In this document: positions 40,196-48,933 of the stretch, in pieces
How positions within the stretch are numbered: position 1 is the stretch's first letter
Layout: each line of letters begins with the position of its first letter
Source of the DNA: PVC group bacterium (ex Bugula neritina AB1)
GTDB lineage: Bacteria > GCA-001730085
Assembly (NCBI GenBank): GCA_001730085.1
Contig: MDLB01000108.1
Coordinates: forward strand, 25,295 to 89,294
Length of the DNA: 64,000 nt
Direction of reading: 5' to 3'
The notes under the pieces: generated by a model
The model's input: the letters and a program-made list of their open reading frames with translations, nothing else
What the model was told of the DNA's origin: nothing
The model's database searches: none
Made by a program: the position numbers and the translations under genes

Positions 40196-41470
40196 ATGGT
40201 AAACCTAAAGTGGCTTCGTGCTAATCCTGACGAATTTCAAAAGATATTAGATGCTCGTAAAAGTGATTTTGATTTACAAAGTTTTTTAAGTTTGGATCGA
40301 GAACGACGTGATCTTTTGTTATCAGTCGAAACTTTAAAAAGTAAAAAAAATCTTGTCTCTTCCCAAATCGGTAAAGATAAATCTTTGAAAAATAATGTTG
40401 ATTCCTTGATGAGTGAGATGAAAGACTTAGCTCAAAAAATCAAGAGTATGGATCAGAAGGCGAAGGAAATAGATTTAAAAGTTAAGCAATTAGCTTACAA
40501 GATACCTAATCGATTACATCCGACAGTTCCTTTTGGGATGAGTGAAAAAGAAAACGTTTTTGTTAAAGACTGGTATCCTTCTTCTGAAAAAAGTGATTTA
40601 GATCTTTTTAAGTCTCATGAAGAGATAGGCGCTCGTTTTGATATGTTCGACTTAGTTCGTGGAGCCAAATTGACGGGTTCCGGCTTCGTTTTATATCGTT
40701 CTTGGGGTGCACGTTTGATCAGAGCCTTGATCAACTTTATGTTGGACTTACATATTAATAAACATGGGTATGAGGAAGTTCTTCCACCAGTTCTTGTGAA
40801 CACTGCAACAGCTACAGGAACAGGACAGTTGCCACATATGTCAGAAGATATGTATGGGATAGATGATGGATCTTTATATCTCATTCCTACAGCAGAAGTT
40901 CCTGTTACTAATATTTATGCCAAAGAAATTTTAGAAGAAAAGGATCTTCCTAAAACATTTGTTGCTTATACCCCTTGCTTTCGTCGAGAAGCAGGTGCTT
41001 ATGGGAAAAATTCCAAAGGTATCACTCGCTTACATCAGTTTGATAAAGTTGAGATGGTTAGAGTTGTTCATCCGGATACTTCCTATGATCACTTGGAAGG
41101 TTTACGTGAAAATGCTGAGAAAGTTTTAAAAGAGCTTGAATTGCCTTATCGTGTTGTCGAACTATGTTCATCGGATTTAAGTTTTGGTGCGACGAAATGT
41201 TATGATTTAGAAGTTTGGGCGCCTGGTTTGAATGATTTTTTAGAGGTTTCTTCGTGTAGTAATTTTGAAGACTTTCAAGCACGTAGAATGTCTTTGAAGT
41301 TTAGATCGGAAAAAGATGCCTCTTTAGAGCTTGTGCACACACTGAATGGATCTGGTCTTGCTTTGCCTCGTACCTTGATAGCTATATTAGAAAACTATCA
41401 AAATAAAGATGGATCCTTAACGGTTCCTCGTGTTTTACAAAAATATCTTGGTACAGATCTTATTAAGTGA
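40196..41470 (+). CDS. serS: Seryl-tRNA synthetase
   Basis: SerS (424 aa) charges tRNA-Ser. An N-terminal coiled coil (about residues 25-105) grips the long variable arm of tRNA-Ser. Class II motif 2 is seen in TPCFRREAGAYGKNSKGITR and HQFDKVEMVR, and motif 3 in LNGSGLALPRTLIAILEN. GGAG 10 bp before the ATG. It follows cbiX by 18 bp and ends at a convergent gap with tag. Confidence 0.96.
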   Translation: MVNLKWLRANPDEFQKILDARKSDFDLQSFLSLDRERRDLLLSVETLKSKKNLVSSQIGKDKSLKNNVDSLMSEMKDLAQKIKSMDQKAKEIDLKVKQLAYKIPNRLHPTVPFGMSEKENVFVKDWYPSSEKSDLDLFKSHEEIGARFDMFDLVRGAKLTGSGFVLYRSWGARLIRALINFMLDLHINKHGYEEVLPPVLVNTATATGTGQLPHMSEDMYGIDDGSLYLIPTAEVPVTNIYAKEILEEKDLPKTFVAYTPCFRREAGAYGKNSKGITRLHQFDKVEMVRVVHPDTSYDHLEGLRENAEKVLKELELPYRVVELCSSDLSFGATKCYDLEVWAPGLNDFLEVSSCSNFEDFQARRMSLKFRSEKDASLELVHTLNGSGLALPRTLIAILENYQNKDGSLTVPRVLQKYLGTDLIK

Positions 41471-41558
41471 AAGTAATAAACTTATTTTGAAGGCAGAGTC
41501 TATCTGTAAGACTTAAAAGCAATAAGTTACCTCAAAACTTTTCCCCTATTAAAAGAAT

Positions 41559-42143
41559 CTATTTTTTTAATATTTTCTTGTAGCACGGACAACTTTTTAA
41601 GTGATCGTTTACCATTCCTATAGCTTGCATATAAGCATATATGATTTTAGGTCCAATGAATTTCATGTGACGCTTTTTTAAGGCCTTAGATACTTTCACA
41701 CTTATTGAGGATAAAGAGGGGATGTCTTTGTATGTTTTCCATTCATTATGGATAGTTTTATTGTCAATAAAGCTCCATAAATATTTATTGAACGATCCGA
41801 ATTTTTTTTGAATACTTAAAAAAACCAAAGCATTATGCCGAACAGAATCTATTTTTAAACGGTTGCGGATAATATTTTTGTTTGAATATAAACTTTTGAT
41901 TTCAAAGTTACTCATTTGAGAAACTTTCAATATATCGAAGTCATGAAAAGCCTGTTTATAAGAGTTTCGTTTTTTTAAAATGGTTTCCCAGCTTAAACCT
42001 GCTTGAGCACCTTCTAATATTAATGCCTCAAAAAGTTTCTGATCTTCATGCACAGGAAAACCCCATTCATTATCGTGATAATAGGCGTAGGTGTTTGAAA
42101 TAGGTTTTTTACCAAAGCAAGGGATGATTTTTTTATTATCCAT
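41559..42143 (-). CDS. tag: DNA-3-methyladenine glycosylase I
   Basis: Tag excises 3-methyladenine from alkylated DNA. YAYYHDNEWGFPVHEDQKLF and EGAQAGLSWETILKKRNSY are family signatures; FIGPKIIYAYMQAIGMVNDH follows. The structural zinc ligands are visible: Cys near the N-terminus (IPCFGKKP), His in YYHDNEWG, and His and Cys in NDHLKSCPC. I take Met at 42143 (MDNKKIIPCFG); an upstream ATG at 42182 adds 13 unlikely residues. It is transcribed toward serS. Length is 194 aa. Confidence 0.92.
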   Translation of the reverse strand: MDNKKIIPCFGKKPISNTYAYYHDNEWGFPVHEDQKLFEALILEGAQAGLSWETILKKRNSYKQAFHDFDILKVSQMSNFEIKSLYSNKNIIRNRLKIDSVRHNALVFLSIQKKFGSFNKYLWSFIDNKTIHNEWKTYKDIPSLSSISVKVSKALKKRHMKFIGPKIIYAYMQAIGMVNDHLKSCPCYKKILKK

Positions 42144-42428
42144 TAGTTCCCTTATTAAAAGTGTATTTAAAATGTTTGACAAGATTGATTGAAAAAATTT
42201 TTACTACTGTTATTGTTTAGAGAGAGATTAACTCCATTTATAATAGGAGCTTTTTCCTAAATGACAAAACTTTTTAAAAGAGCCCTAAAAAAAATATGAG
42301 CGATTTTGCATGGGAGGCAACATATCTTTGCTTGCACATAACCTCTTGAATATGATACCTTTAAGGGGAGGGGATTTCTATAAAAAAATAATCCCTTTAT
42401 GTGCTATATTCAATGGAGGATAAATATA

Positions 42429-43427
42429 ATGAAATGTGACTTTATGGGGCTCTTACGATTCCCATTTGAAGATAAACGTTGGTTTTCCAAAATTTTAATC
42501 GCTGCACTTCTCGCGATGATTCCTGTTTTAAACTTTGTGACTGTTGGTTACCTTATGCTTGTTTTTCAGTCGGGGATTAGAAAAGAGGAGCGATATTTGC
42601 CAGAATGGTCTATTGCTGGAACGGAAGAACTTAATAGAGCTAATAGTATGGTGAACCTCTTTATTTTGGGAGTTATCGGTACTTTAAGCTTTTTAGTTTA
42701 TGTTATTCCTATTATGGCTTTAACTTTTATTTCATTTATGATAGCTGGTTTGGGTGATTTTTTGAATTACCTTGGAGGAGCGCTCGTTGTACTAGGATAT
42801 ATCTTAGGTATCGGTGTGGCTATTTGTTGTCCTTTTGTTATAGGAACATATCTAGAAACTGGAGAAATAAGAGAGATTCTATATGTTAAAAACATTTGGA
42901 ATAAATTTTACGAAGTCAAAAAAGAGGCTCTTACTTTATACGCTGCTGTTTTGAGTCTTTCTATGCTTTCTATGCTCATGAATGCTTATTTTCCTCCATT
43001 TTTTATGGTTTTAACTGTCCCCTTGACGATTTTGCTGGCGATTGTTCTTTTTAGAGGGTTTGGTGAGATTTATCCCAGTAAGGTTCAAGAAATCTCAGAA
43101 GAGCCTTCTTCCTTAAACGCTATGGCGGACCTTGAAATGGAAGAAGCACAAAAAGAAGAGGATACTTCATCAGAGGAGTATTCTTCGGTAGAAAATTCTG
43201 AAGAAGCAGAACATGTTGAGGCTGAAGTTCATTCAGCAGAAGGCGCTGGAGAAGAAGAACCCGTTGAAGCGGAAGTTCATTCAGCAGACGAATCTGGGGA
43301 GATAGAAGCATCTAAAGATGAAGTGACTTCGGAGGAGAGCTTAGATCCTGAAACAAAGCCTGATGAAGAGAACGCTTCTGAAGACAAAGAAAAGGCAGAA
43401 TCTTCAGAGGAATCCGAGAAAGAATAA
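42429..43427 (+). CDS. DUF4013-type membrane protein with acidic C-terminal tail
   Basis: A 332-aa protein. The first ~215 residues match the DUF4013 pattern: an RFPFEDKRWFSKILIAALL start, a GYLMLVFQSGIRKEERYLPEW loop (read in two parts), and several hydrophobic spans at roughly residues 25-45, 70-100, 108-145 and 180-215. The remaining ~115 residues are extremely acidic, with the phrase VEAEVHSA occurring twice. GGAGG 8 bp before ATG 42429 sets the start. Function of this family is unknown; the tail is probably cytoplasmic and disordered (inference). Confidence 0.75.
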   Translation: MKCDFMGLLRFPFEDKRWFSKILIAALLAMIPVLNFVTVGYLMLVFQSGIRKEERYLPEWSIAGTEELNRANSMVNLFILGVIGTLSFLVYVIPIMALTFISFMIAGLGDFLNYLGGALVVLGYILGIGVAICCPFVIGTYLETGEIREILYVKNIWNKFYEVKKEALTLYAAVLSLSMLSMLMNAYFPPFFMVLTVPLTILLAIVLFRGFGEIYPSKVQEISEEPSSLNAMADLEMEEAQKEEDTSSEEYSSVENSEEAEHVEAEVHSAEGAGEEEPVEAEVHSADESGEIEASKDEVTSEESLDPETKPDEENASEDKEKAESSEESEKE

Positions 43428-44290
43428 AAAGCCGGTTGGGTTTTTTATGAAAAAACTTTAGTAAGAGTAACTTTCTTTTTATTGAACCTTTTTTTGCGTA
43501 TAATCTTATGATTCATTTATGTCTAGTTCTTTTTAAAGAGTGTGGGATAAAAGCTTTTAAGATTATACACGTGGGTTTTTGAATTACTGCTGAAAATATC
43601 TTCCAAATGTATGAAAGTATATTTTATAGCACAAAACAGGTGGTCAAAAAAAACTCTTTCTTTGCTAGAAGGTTTATGTTGTGCTTTTTAAAAAGATTTA
43701 GCGTTTCTCTTACAAGTTTTTTTGATAGCTTTATCATTATCCCTGGTTTTTATTTCACAAAAAATATTTCTTGAAAGCCATTTTCTTATTTCTAGTTATT
43801 TAGCTATTTCAAGGGCTAAACTTATTAAAGTTATATTAAAGATCTTTCTGGATAAGCTTAGGGAAGAAGAAAATCATCTTTTTAAACATCTTTAAAGATA
43901 TATGAAATGCTGTTGTTTTTTGCATTGAGCAATGCTTTTTTTAGATGGTGTATTATTTTCTTTTTAAAAACAGAGACTCTTTGACTGTATAAACTTTGCT
44001 AAATAGATTAAAATCTATTCTGCTTTGAAAAAATATCTACAAAGAGATAACATTTATTATAAAATTTATTCGAAATAAAGAATAGACGGGCTTTTTTATA
44101 CTTTTAAGGTGCTTTAGAATAAGTTCACGTTTTAAATTCGACAAAAATAATGGCTGCTTCTCTTTTCTTAATGAATACTTTATAGTTTGCATAAGAGGTG
44201 TGATATTTTTATAGAAGCATACTCTATTAAATATTTTAATCAAAAAACGTGAAATTTGTGTTAAAATGCTTTCTTCAAAATAATCATAGT
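43428..44290. other. Long AT-rich intergenic region with one possible gene remnant
   Basis: About 860 bp between the DUF4013 gene and tRNA-Ser. Apart from the interrupted frame at 43611-43895 (listed separately) I see no gene, RNA or convincing promoter. Long T and A runs dominate. An open frame on the minus strand at 44037-44381 overlaps tRNA-Ser and is not credible. Confidence 0.4.
43611..43895 (+). pseudogene. Possible broken small membrane protein gene
   Basis: From ATG 43611 a frame of 94 codons runs to TAA 43893-43895 with a single in-frame TAA at 43689-43691. It reads MKVYFIAQNRWSKKTLSLL then, after the stop, a hydrophobic stretch FLLQVFLIALSLSLVFIS and a charged helix ending EEENHLFKHL. 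One stop in 94 codons is fewer than expected by chance in such AT-rich DNA, so this may be a decayed gene or a read-through gene. No family recognised; no strong ribosome site. Confidence 0.3.
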
Positions 44291-44380
<90 letters not shown>

Positions 44381-44431
44381 TTTTTTATTTCTCGAAAAGT
44401 TTTTGCTAGATTTTCTTAGTTTGCGAAAGCG

Positions 44432-44469
44432 CCGCTAAACCCCCTTATTCATGGGCTTTAGCGCGTTTT
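44432..44469 (+). terminator. Hairpin with T tail after tRNA-Ser
   Basis: CCGCTAAACCCC and GGGCTTTAGCGCG form an imperfect stem around a 9-nt loop, followed by TTTTAGTC. It lies about 50 bp after tRNA-Ser and may end that transcript. The bases here are less AT-rich than the surrounding region, which fits the start of foreign DNA. Confidence 0.4.
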
Positions 44470-44582
44470 AGTCTTGTAAAACATGCGTACCTAGAGAATC
44501 CTAAAATTACCCCAAAATCTCACTTTTTGTTCTCCAATGCTCCGTTACATGCGAACGTGGGTGCCGAAGGTATGCATCTATC

Positions 44583-44607
44583 AAACCCTTGATTTTATTG
44601 GGTTTTT
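44583..44607 (+). terminator. Small terminator-like hairpin in the tRNA-Ser island
   Basis: AAACCC (44583-44588) pairs with GGGTTT (44600-44605) around an 11-nt loop and runs into TTTTT. Sequences of this kind often end genes, but no intact gene precedes it here, so it may be a relic. The region 44381-44686 otherwise holds no gene I can read. Confidence 0.25.
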
Positions 44608-44686
44608 GTAATTTTGGCACTTTGAGGTTCGTTTTTGGAAGGTGGGTGGCGGAGTACTCTTCGTTAGAGAAATCTCTTGAGTTTAG

Positions 44687-45577
44687 ATGTCGCTGAAATT
44701 TCTTTTCTACCGGCTTGGTGTTGATTTTAATACTGCCGTGTACCGAGTTAGGACAACAGATAAAACAGACTATTTCCTAAAGCTACGATCTGGAGATTTT
44801 TGTGAGCCCAGCATATTGGTTCCACATCACCTAAAACAAATTGGGCTGTAAAATATTATCCGACCTATTGCAACCAAAACAGACGAATGTTGGACGAATT
44901 TAGATACCTTTAAGGTGGCTTTGTATCCTTATATTAATGGGCGTAATGGTGTGGATACTAAAATATCAGAACAACAATGGCAGCAACTTGGGGAAGCAGT
45001 TAAAAAATTACATTCCGCTGATATTCCTGAATCTATTATTAGCAATCTGCCAAAAGAAATTTTCTCATTGAAGTGTTGTCAAACGGTGAGATTATTCCTT
45101 GATCGTACCCAAAATGAAGTTTTTGATGAAGCTGTAGCTGCAAAGTTGCCTGCATTATTGAAATCTAAAAATAAAATCATCTTGGAGTTGATAAAACGAA
45201 CAGAAGAACTTGGCTCCATACTGCAAAATCGATCCCTTCAACATGTATTATGTCATGCTGACATGTACGGCTGGAATTTGTTGATTGAGCAAAACAACCA
45301 TTTGTATCTCATTGCCTGGGATACTCTGATCTTAGCAGCAAAGGAGCGAGATTTAATGTTTATTGGTGCAGGTATTTGGGATAGTGGCTATACACCAACT
45401 GAAGAAGAATCATTGTTTTATAAAGGCTATGGGCAAGCCAATATAAATCAAGACGTACTTTGTTACTATCGTTTTAATCACATATTACAAGATATTTCTG
45501 AATATTGTGAATACATCTTCTTATCTGATGAAGGCGGTGATGATCGGATGCAGTTTCTTGGACACACTACAACCTAA
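44687..45577 (+). pseudogene. APH(9)-like aminoglycoside (spectinomycin-type) phosphotransferase, inactivated
   Basis: The N-terminal part reads MSLKFLFYRLGVDFNTAVYR, LKLRSGDF and stops at TAA 44849-44851 exactly where an IGLQNIIRP-like residue would be; the frame then continues uninterrupted (NIIRPIATKT ... FKVALYPYING) to TAA 45575-45577. The catalytic loop is HADMYGWNLL (HxDxxxxN), and the next metal-binding motif reads LIAWDTLILAAKERDLMFIG, where the family has IDWD, so the first Asp is Ala. The conserved N-terminus upstream of 44687 is not readable. Codon use is less AT-biased than neighbours, and the gene lies beside tRNA-Ser with other broken genes, suggesting transfer then decay. Confidence 0.8.
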
Positions 45578-45637
45578 TTTCTTGCCAAACGGCACGATAG
45601 AAAGAGCATACCATGCTGACAAAATGAGGAATGTTTC

Positions 45638-45865
45638 ATGAAGTTATATTTTATAGGTGGCGATAGTGGTAGCGGCAAGACAGCGATTATGCCAGAACTA
45701 CAAAAAATATTAGTCAGTGAAATAAAGGCCTACGGTTTTGATGGTATTGGAGTACCTGAAGGTGCTGATAAAAAATAGCGCCAAGAATCTACCGAGAAGT
45801 GGCTGCAACAATTACTTGCAGATGGCAAAGATGCTTGTTTGCTTGGTCAAATTGTTTTAGGTTAA
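45638..45865 (+). pseudogene. P-loop ATPase/kinase-like gene, broken by two stops
   Basis: ATG 45638 opens MKLYFIGGDSGSGKTAIM, a Walker A motif (GGDSGSGKT), then GIGVPEGADKK followed by TAG 45776-45778 where a Trp (TGG) would fit (KKWRQESTEKW). The frame resumes with RQESTEKWLQQLLADGKDA and CLLGQIVLG and meets TAA 45863-45865 at a likely Glu. The remaining C-terminal part cannot be followed. It resembles small AAA/kinase-like proteins that I cannot name. It lies 60 bp after the APH pseudogene in the same direction with a GAGG site before the ATG. Confidence 0.6.
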
Positions 45866-46070
45866 ATTGTGGAAAAATTTACTATAAAATTGAAGCTGAT
45901 ATTTTAAAATCTGGTATTTGCTATTCCCAGACCCAAGATAGTCAAAAGCAAGTGGGTGAGTGGTGCTTAAAAATTCTCTTTGATTATTTTTGCTATAGTG
46001 GAATCAATCAATTTACAACTTGCAGTACTGACACCGGCATCTTTTGCAAAATTAGACCATTTAGATACAG

Positions 46071-46514
46071 ATGACTTTACCTTATCACGTTAATGATTTT
46101 TATGATTTAATATCATCAATCTTACAAACAAAAATAACTGCTAGCTTGCCATTGATGTCTCAGGGGGGTGATTTCTTAAATGCCGTTAGGGTTCTTTCAG
46201 AGTCTAATAAACGTTGGAATCATACTTTGACCTTAGAAAAAATATTGAATCAGAAGTATACAATAGAAAAAATTTCTGCGTTTTTTGATATAAGAACTCT
46301 TAATAGTGTCGAAGAAGATTTGATGGTATTTTTGATATCATATTTAGTTATTTGAATGTTGGCCAAACATTCAAAATTAATGACGCTACTATCCAAAGCG
46401 AATGGATATTTCCTCAACATGCAAAGCCAGGACTTGTGCTATTGCGTGACAGATCTTACAGGTATATGTTTTTCCCTCAGGATTTTTATTTTTTAAATAC
46501 TATTAATATTTATT
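46071..46514 (+). pseudogene. Unknown gene with a probable frameshift
   Basis: An ATG at 46071 opens a frame (MTLPYHVNDFYDLISSILQ...) to 46355. Near 46320 reading shifts by one base into a frame giving DGIFDIIFSYLNVGQTFKIN and SEWIFPQHAKPGLVLLRD, ending at TGA about 46514; both parts look like ordinary protein. The upstream stretch 45866-46070 holds scraps of coding-like text in more than one frame (for example NLQLAVLTPASFAKLDHLDT). I recognise no family. It is the last piece of the decayed island before the minus-strand sugar genes. Confidence 0.4.
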
Positions 46515-46521
46515 GATTAAA

Positions 46522-47715
46522 TTATCTTATTTTTATTCCAAAAAAAATAATTAAATTAGAACTTAATGTTTTTATTCTTTTTAAAATTACAATATTTAGA
46601 ATTGAAATTAAAAAAGTAGATTGAGATGATTTTTTTTTCTTTTCAATTTTTATTAAAAAAGGTACTTTAAAGTATATTGTATTTTTTGACCATTCTCCCT
46701 CTTTATAGATATCAGCTAAAACAACATCTTGAGATAGTTGCACACTACTATAAAGATTATTTTCTTCGATAATTTTATGTACAGAAGGCTTTGCCATCTC
46801 TGTATATAAAATATCAAATGCAAAATCAGAGGCAAATGCATCTCTTTTCATTAAAGCAATTTGTGCTATATAAAAAGGAATAAGAGTATCATCTTTTAAT
46901 TTAAAAAGGTCTAAATGTTCTGGAAATATTTCTATTAAACTTTTAATGTTTTTAATTTGGATTATAAATTGATTTAAGATTTGTTTAGATTCTGTTTTAT
47001 TTCTAATAATATTAGCTTGAGTGCCTCGACTTTCGTTAAAATCATGTTTTCGAAATCTAATTAGTTTCTTATCTAAAACTTTGACATTATAAGTAAAAAA
47101 GAGTCGTACCCACATATCAAAGTCAGGTAAGGAACGAAGGGCTGGATTATAAAACCCTACTTTTTCGTAACATGATTTACGTATTAATATTGTAGGATGG
47201 CAGATACAGTTCCCTTTATTAAAAAAGAAGTTCATCCACTCAGCACGAGTATTTGGTTTTAAAGAGTTAGAAAATTCATTTTTTAATGTTTTAATAGGCA
47301 GACTATTCGAATCAATAAATGTTGGTAAAGCAAAGACAGCGCCTAGTTCTTTATTACTATCCAACATAAGGACTTGTTGTTGAAGTTTGTCCAGTTCCCA
47401 GATATCGTCAGAGGAAATCAGAGAAAGGTAACTTGAAGAAGACATTTTGTAGCATTCATGTGTAGCAGCAACCGCTCCTTTATTTTTTTGAAAGACTTTA
47501 TACTTAATGCGATCGTCACTTTTTGCGTATTTTTTTATTATTTCAGAGGAGCCGTCATTTGAAGCATCATCGACGATTATAAGCTCGAGGTCTTTAAATG
47601 TTTGATTTAAAACAGATTCAATAGCTTCTTCAATCCAAAGAGGGTGTTTATATGACGCCATCATAACAGATACTTTGGGTTTTTTATCTGCTTTTTTTTT
47701 AAAATCAATATTCAT
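46522..47715 (-). CDS. Glycosyltransferase family 2
   Basis: A 397-aa GT-A glycosyltransferase. VSVMMASYKHPLWIEEAIES and LELIIVDDASNDGSSEII form the nucleotide-sugar-binding start, and SLISSDDIWELDKLQQQ carries the DxD-like metal site around residue 100. The C-terminal ~130 residues are lysine-rich and poorly conserved. It is the last gene of the minus-strand cluster 49.5-46.5 kb with an aminotransferase and an acetyltransferase, so it probably adds a modified sugar to a surface glycan. Acceptor and donor are unknown. Confidence 0.85.
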   Translation of the reverse strand: MNIDFKKKADKKPKVSVMMASYKHPLWIEEAIESVLNQTFKDLELIIVDDASNDGSSEIIKKYAKSDDRIKYKVFQKNKGAVAATHECYKMSSSSYLSLISSDDIWELDKLQQQVLMLDSNKELGAVFALPTFIDSNSLPIKTLKNEFSNSLKPNTRAEWMNFFFNKGNCICHPTILIRKSCYEKVGFYNPALRSLPDFDMWVRLFFTYNVKVLDKKLIRFRKHDFNESRGTQANIIRNKTESKQILNQFIIQIKNIKSLIEIFPEHLDLFKLKDDTLIPFYIAQIALMKRDAFASDFAFDILYTEMAKPSVHKIIEENNLYSSVQLSQDVVLADIYKEGEWSKNTIYFKVPFLIKIEKKKKSSQSTFLISILNIVILKRIKTLSSNLIIFFGIKIR

Positions 47716-47769
47716 AATTAATATGCTTTACAAGTAGGTTTTAGGTTCAAAAAAGTATTTTATAATAAA

Positions 47770-48933
47770 TCATTTTATTTCCTTTATTATCTCACATATT
47801 TGTTTGATTTTTTCACAATCCCTTTTTGCTAGATCTCCATAAAAAGGTAAGCATAAGACTTGGTTAGCAAGAGTATTTGCAATTGTTAAATTATCTCTAT
47901 TTGCTGATGGAAGGTTTTTATAATATGAAAAGTTACTACATAGTGGATAGAAATACTTTCTGGAATAAACATTATATTCTAATAGTTTTTCATATAGTGC
48001 ATCTCTTTTTCCCTCACATAAAATTGGGAAATATTGCATAGAGTTACTAACATCTTTTGGAAAATCAGGGACTTTTATAAAGTCAAGATTCTTTAATTCA
48101 TTTTTATATTTTTCCGAAATGAGTTTACGTTTTTTTTGTTCAGGCTCTACTAATGGAAGAGTTTCTATTCCCCATGCGGCTTGGAATTCATTTAACTTAC
48201 CATTAATTCCAATGCTATTTATTAAGTCTTTTGTTTTAATGCCTTCTTTTATTTTTTCAATATTATCGAATTTTTTAATGCCAAAGTTTCTTAACTCATG
48301 TATTTTGTCAGATAAAAAATCGTTATTGTATACAAGAGCACCCCCTTCTATTGAATTAAATAACTTGGTTGAGTGAAAAGATAGCATTGTTATATCACCC
48401 CAAGTACAAATAGACTTCCTTTTCAACTTTGTTGTAAATGCATGTGCACCATCATATATGACTTTTAATTTATGTTTTTTTGCTATCTTGTTAATTTCCT
48501 CTACATTACATGGAAACCCATAGACATGAACAGGTAGTATGGCAGAAGTATGAGGTGTAATTGCTTTTTCGATGGCTTGGGGTGACAAGGTCATAGTTTT
48601 GGGGTCAATATCAGCAAAAACAGGATTTAGTCCATTCCAAACAATAGCATGAGGTGTAGCTGCAAATGTAAATGGTGTTGTGATAACTTCTGAGCTTTTA
48701 GGTAAATCAAGAGCTTTCAATGCCGTTATTAATGCCAAAGTTCCATTATTAAAAACAGAGATATTAGGGGTTCCCAGGTATTCAGAGAGTTTTTTTTCAA
48801 ATAGGGAGTGCTGAGGTCCCATATTTGTAAACCATCCAGAATCTATTATATTTTCAAATGATTTAAGAATATTCTTTTTTTTTGGAGAAAGAGGCTTAGT
48901 AATAAATATAGGGGAGGTGAATTTAGTAGGCAT
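47770..48933 (-). CDS. DegT/DnrJ/EryC1-type sugar aminotransferase
   Basis: A 387-aa PLP enzyme that aminates a nucleotide-linked keto sugar. The PLP lysine is in LSFHSTKLFNSIEGGAL (SxHxTKxFN), preceded by VIYDGAHAF with the PLP-pairing Asp around residue 160, and VPVHVYGF-type text upstream (ILPVHVYGFPCNVEEI). The TKLFN-IEGG wording is typical of VioA/FdtB-like enzymes acting on dTDP-linked 3- or 4-keto-6-deoxy sugars. It overlaps the upstream acetyltransferase by 11 bp. Its likely substrate would come from the RfbA/RfbB route (inference). Confidence 0.88.
   Translation of the reverse strand: MPTKFTSPIFITKPLSPKKKNILKSFENIIDSGWFTNMGPQHSLFEKKLSEYLGTPNISVFNNGTLALITALKALDLPKSSEVITTPFTFAATPHAIVWNGLNPVFADIDPKTMTLSPQAIEKAITPHTSAILPVHVYGFPCNVEEINKIAKKHKLKVIYDGAHAFTTKLKRKSICTWGDITMLSFHSTKLFNSIEGGALVYNNDFLSDKIHELRNFGIKKFDNIEKIKEGIKTKDLINSIGINGKLNEFQAAWGIETLPLVEPEQKKRKLISEKYKNELKNLDFIKVPDFPKDVSNSMQYFPILCEGKRDALYEKLLEYNVYSRKYFYPLCSNFSYYKNLPSANRDNLTIANTLANQVLCLPFYGDLAKRDCEKIKQICEIIKEIK

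Noticed and set aside
44642..44656. Possible inverted copy of the tRNA-Ser 3' end (GGTGGCGGAG) as an att site
   Set aside because: Only about 8 bases match the complement of the tRNA end, too few to claim an attachment site.
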